A stretch of 64,000 nt of DNA from JAJYKN01 sp035516155 (GTDB taxonomy: Bacteria; Nitrospirota; UBA9217), in the NCBI GenBank assembly GCA_035516155.1, contig DATJAP010000001.1, forward strand, positions 186,001-250,000, in the 5' to 3' direction. The notes under the pieces are model-generated. The model was not told where the DNA came from. It saw only the letters and a program-made list of their open reading frames with translations, and ran no database searches. Of this stretch, positions 62,063-64,000 are shown in pieces. How positions within the stretch are numbered: the first letter of the stretch is position 1; each line of letters starts with the position of its first letter. A program made the translations under genes and the position numbers.

Positions 62063-62815
62063 TCAGTCCCTCCTGCTCCTCATCTTCGAGAGCAGCCGAA
62101 GGATTTCCAGGTAGAGCCATATGAGCGTGACCATAAGGCCGAAGGCGCCGTACCACTCCATATACCTTGGCACGCCCTGGGTCGCACCCTGCTCAATGAA
62201 GTCGAAATCGAGCACTAGGTTCAGCGCCGCGATGACCACAACGAAAAGGCTGAAGCCGATGCCGATCAAGCCGTTTTCGTAAATATAAGAGATATGAATA
62301 TTGAACAACCCGAGGATCATGGTGATGATATAAAACAGAGCGATTCCGCCCGTTGCAGCGACCACGCCAAGCTTGAATTTCTCCGTTGCCCGTATGAGGC
62401 CTGACTTGTAGGCTAGGAGCAAGCCAAAAAGCGTACCAAACGTGAGACCCACTGCCTGGATTACGACACCTGGGTATAAGGTCTCGAAGATCGACGAGAT
62501 GCCGCCAAGCACTAGGCCTTCGAGCAGGGCATAGACCGGCGCCGTGACCGGCGACCAGGCCTTTTTGAATACCGTGATGAGGGCGACGATAAGGCCGCCT
62601 ATGCCACCGATAAGCAGCCATGGGATGACGGCTCGTGGATCATGGCCGATCAAATAGGCCCGCCACGTCCAGATGGCGGAAAGACAAAGCAAAACGAGAA
62701 GGACCAGGGACTTGTTCACCGTACCCTGGATAGTCATGGACTCTGTTGTGAGGGCCGTCCTCGCGATCGCAGTGAAGGTTGCGTTGTTCAATGCGGGGTT
62801 TGATGTTCTCATCAT
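62063..62815 (-). CDS. Bax-inhibitor-1-like (YccA/BaxI_1) membrane protein
   Basis: A 250 aa inner-membrane protein with seven helices. The N-terminal soluble leader (MMRTSNPALNNATF) is typical of the BaxI_1 subfamily. EGLVLGGISSIFETLYPGVV is its conserved first-half motif, and LNLVLDFDFIEQGATQGVPR carries the aspartates lining the pore. Members leak calcium or modulate FtsH in other bacteria. AGGAG lies 9 bp before the ATG. Confidence 0.93.
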   Translation of the reverse strand: MMRTSNPALNNATFTAIARTALTTESMTIQGTVNKSLVLLVLLCLSAIWTWRAYLIGHDPRAVIPWLLIGGIGGLIVALITVFKKAWSPVTAPVYALLEGLVLGGISSIFETLYPGVVIQAVGLTFGTLFGLLLAYKSGLIRATEKFKLGVVAATGGIALFYIITMILGLFNIHISYIYENGLIGIGFSLFVVVIAALNLVLDFDFIEQGATQGVPRYMEWYGAFGLMVTLIWLYLEILRLLSKMRSRRD

Positions 62816-63121
62816 GCTTGAGATCTCCTATTGAAATACGGTTTAAAGCGCCCTTCCCCCCGGGGCAGACTTCTAATGTTCAATCCACCCAAGGTCGCTT
62901 AAATCTGTCCTGTCAACATCATCAAGGATTTTATGCGTTTTAGGACAGACTCCTTGATCGATGTACCCTCGGCGTACTTTCCCCCTGTCTCCGTGCCAGA
63001 GCAGCATGATTATCGGTACTCGTTACTGCCGCCATCAACAACCGCCATATTGACATTCCACAGGCTCAGCTCTCCTCAAAAAAGGAATTGATTGCCTGAT
63101 CTGCCCCTGGACCATCAGCCC
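62816..63121. other. Short gap without genes
   Basis: About 300 bp between the two minus-strand genes; no feature recognised. Confidence 0.35.
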
Positions 63122-63565
63122 CTACGCGGCCTTGAGTTCCGAAGTGCAGTGCGCACAACGGATTGCCTTTATGGGGATGACCGACAAACAAAAAGGACAA
63201 TCTTTCGTCGTGGGTGCTGCGGGCGCTTCGGTTTTCTTGATCTGGAGGCGGTTTGCCACGCGGACCACCAGGAAGATGACAAAGGCTACGATCAAGAAAT
63301 CAATGACTGCATTGATGAACGACCCATACTTGATGATGGGCGCACCCGCTTTCTGTGCTTCTGCGAGGGTAGCATAGGTGTCACCGGACAGGTTCAGGTA
63401 CAGGCTGCTGAAGTCGACTTTCCCCACGAGAAGCCCAATCGGAGGCATAAGTACATCGTTGACCAGCGATGTGACGATCTTGCCGAAAGCCCCGCCGATG
63501 ATGACTGCAACCGCCAGATCAAGAACATTACCGCGCAAAATGAACGCTTTGAATTCCTTCAACAT
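63122..63565 (-). CDS. mscL: Large-conductance mechanosensitive channel with zinc-ribbon tail
   Basis: A 147 aa MscL: LKEFKAFILRGNVLDLAVAV (N-terminal helix and start of TM1), VIIGGAFGKIVTSLVNDVLM, and a second helix FLIVAFVIFLVVRVAN. It releases solutes on osmotic downshock. The usual cytoplasmic helix is replaced or followed by a ribbon with CPFC (123, 126) and CAHC (137, 140), a likely zinc site. GGGAGG lies 7 bp before ATG 63565; the frame is open 55 codons further. Confidence 0.96.
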   Translation of the reverse strand: MLKEFKAFILRGNVLDLAVAVIIGGAFGKIVTSLVNDVLMPPIGLLVGKVDFSSLYLNLSGDTYATLAEAQKAGAPIIKYGSFINAVIDFLIVAFVIFLVVRVANRLQIKKTEAPAAPTTKDCPFCLSVIPIKAIRCAHCTSELKAA

Positions 63566-63614
63566 GGTATGGCCTCCCTTCGCAATGTGGATGAACAGTT
63601 CTTCTCTCCGCCTG

Positions 63615-63854
63615 TTATTCCCCGAATGCCGCTTCCAGGAATTGATGTTTACAGGTACTCCATGCCTCATTGAGAAACTTCTCCAGCCGTATGCCCGCTT
63701 CAGGACTGTCCTTGTAGTCTCTCTTATCATCGAAAATATGATGCCCGATATACGGCGTCAGTCCATATGAATAGTTCCTCTCCGCTGCATATGATACTTT
63801 GCATGCCATCACCATCACAATGTACCATAGCAAATACAAAGATTTCTTGCTCAG
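63615..63854 (-). pseudogene. Truncated outer-membrane beta-barrel gene
   Basis: A 79-codon frame: signal peptide, then GLTPYIGHHIFDDKRDYKDS and AGIRLEKFLNEAWS, the opening strands of an OmpA-like outer-membrane barrel, ending at AAFGE and a stop. The remaining barrel is missing. An excellent AAGGAG lies 7 bp before a CTG at 63854; a TTG at 63839 is the next candidate, so the original ATG may have mutated. The last 146 bp of the window beyond it show no gene. Confidence 0.6.
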
Positions 63855-64000
63855 AGCGTTCTCCTTCCTTGGCTGGTTTATTGGTTTAATTGAAAGATGA
63901 TAAGAATTGAGTAATTAGATTATAGCAAAACCAGAGAGAAAGCGCCGATAATGAATGGGGTGTTAGAGTATTGCATGAAATGGGGGAAAAAAGCAGGGTA

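Overview
The window looks like a piece of a diderm (Gram-negative type) bacterial chromosome. It encodes several lipobox lipoproteins, a chaperone/usher pilus, a MurJ flippase, a TolC-family remnant, MscL, bactofilin, an HD-GYP receptor and a bacterioferritin. The gene mix suggests an environmental lineage of the Nitrospirota or deltaproteobacterial type, but nothing here fixes the taxon. No rRNA, tRNA, CRISPR array or complete mobile element was seen. Intergenic regions are long, and several genes are broken, so the window mixes conserved modules with decaying ones.

Layout. 0-6 kb (minus strand): MsrAB, a small HMA-like secreted protein, a membrane-anchored sulfite-oxidase-fold molybdoenzyme and a GH15 glucoamylase-like enzyme. 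6-12 kb: MurJ, a patatin-like lipoprotein, an unknown membrane protein and a DedA protein. MurJ, the patatin and DedA are each preceded by nearly the same sigma70-type promoter module (TTGACA, 17 bp, TATATT, with a conserved AATCAGGCA-like spacer). 12-16 kb: two tiny CW-motif proteins, an orphan branched-chain-type binding protein, a frameshifted TolC-family remnant and a heme-binding lipoprotein.

17.4-30.4 kb: a ten-gene co-oriented cluster. It joins a complete oligopeptide/dipeptide-type ABC importer (binding protein, two permeases, two ATPases) to a lipoprotein, a large PEGA/TPR lipoprotein, a TolB-like beta-propeller, a TPR protein and an unknown membrane protein placed between the two permeases. 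This is the best candidate in the window for an undescribed system: an importer with a dedicated envelope scaffold.

30.6-48.6 kb: mixed housekeeping and stress genes, including bactofilin, a ChaN-like protein, YidB-like, ComEA-like, bacterioferritin, a zinc alcohol dehydrogenase, a YncE-like propeller, a PAP2 enzyme with an altered motif, PilZ, SYLF, and an HD-GYP/TPR pair. A patch of frameshifted DHFR/RibD-type and SRPBCC genes lies at 43.1-45.0 kb. 49.2-56.1 kb: an IS3 remnant, then an archaic chaperone/usher pilus locus whose first subunit gene has been tandemly duplicated together with its leader and terminator.

56.7-60.3 kb (minus strand): an arsenic operon (ArsP-like permease, small thioredoxin, ArsR, phosphoesterase, a truncated ArsC, Acr3). 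60.7-64 kb: an Old Yellow Enzyme relative, a Bax-inhibitor-1-like protein, MscL with a zinc-ribbon tail, and a truncated outer-membrane barrel gene. A dispersed repeat of about 85 bp occurs in the same orientation at 37.4, 56.3 and 61.9 kb.
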